Origin: UBA4923 sp964606165 | Lineage (GTDB): Bacteria; Bacillota; Clostridia; Saccharofermentanales; DTU023 | Reading direction: 5' to 3' | Assembly (NCBI GenBank): GCA_964606165.1 | Contig: CAZSFQ010000017.1 | Coordinates: forward strand, 1 to 32,765 | Length of the DNA stretch: 32,765 nt | Shown: piece by piece, positions 32,724 to 32,765 of the stretch | Layout: each line of letters opens with the position of its first letter | Numbering within the stretch: position 1 is the first letter of the stretch | Program-made: the position numbers and the translations under genes | The notes under the pieces: model-generated | Databases searched by the model: none | What the model was told of the DNA's origin: nothing | The model's input: the letters and a program-made list of their open reading frames with translations, nothing else

Positions 32724-32765
32724 GTAAAGCTGAAAATCTTGTGCTACAACCTCTTATTGAAGATA

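Overview
The window looks like chromosomal DNA of a GC-rich, low-motility-of-evidence Gram-positive anaerobe, most likely a member of the Clostridia. Signs for this are Shine-Dalgarno sites of the GGAGG type before nearly every gene, frequent GTG/TTG starts, the nadD-yqeK / rsfS / comEA neighbourhood, a PheB-like ACT protein, a sortase-type surface protein, a PerR-like operator before a heme catalase, and a two-part tmRNA-style signature with a Firmicute promoter. I cannot name a genus.

Layout. 1-3.6 kb: a catalase cut off by the window edge, an orphan zinc-ribbon protein, a CorA-type channel and a small four-helix membrane protein. 3.7-11.2 kb: an accessory surface locus made of a hybrid excisionase-HTH/LuxR-HTH regulator, a nested palindrome region and an apparent attenuator, a small Cys-rich protein, and a 1,879-residue secreted beta-helix protein of five related modules ending in a VPATG sortase-like signal. 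11.2-11.6 kb: tmRNA on the minus strand with an unusually short tag. 11.7-17.2 kb: single genes (FGGY sugar kinase, DUF4349 lipoprotein, degenerate PP2C-like membrane protein, SDR oxidoreductase, NYN-LOTUS protein). 17.3-27.4 kb: a long co-directional run: sugar nucleotidyltransferase, argS, an M3 peptidase-like protein without its zinc site, rdgB, ACT protein, membrane protein, prfB, a nadD-yqeK fusion, rsfS and comEA. 27.5-30.5 kb: tRNA-Pro, thyA-folA, an extended O6-alkylguanine methyltransferase, then tRNA-His, -Gln and -Lys. 30.5 kb to the end: a GNAT acetyltransferase and a membrane SH3b protein whose N-terminal half also resembles a worn-down PP2C fold.

How the genes fit together. Most of the right half is housekeeping: translation (argS, prfB, rsfS, tRNAs, tmRNA), nucleotide clean-up and dTMP/folate synthesis (rdgB, thyA, folA), NAD synthesis and DNA uptake or repair (comEA, methyltransferase). 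The best candidates for undescribed biology are the regulator / Cys-rich protein / giant anchored beta-helix locus and three proteins that keep an enzyme fold but have lost catalytic residues (two PP2C-like, one M3-like). All assignments come from reading motifs by eye; no database search was run.
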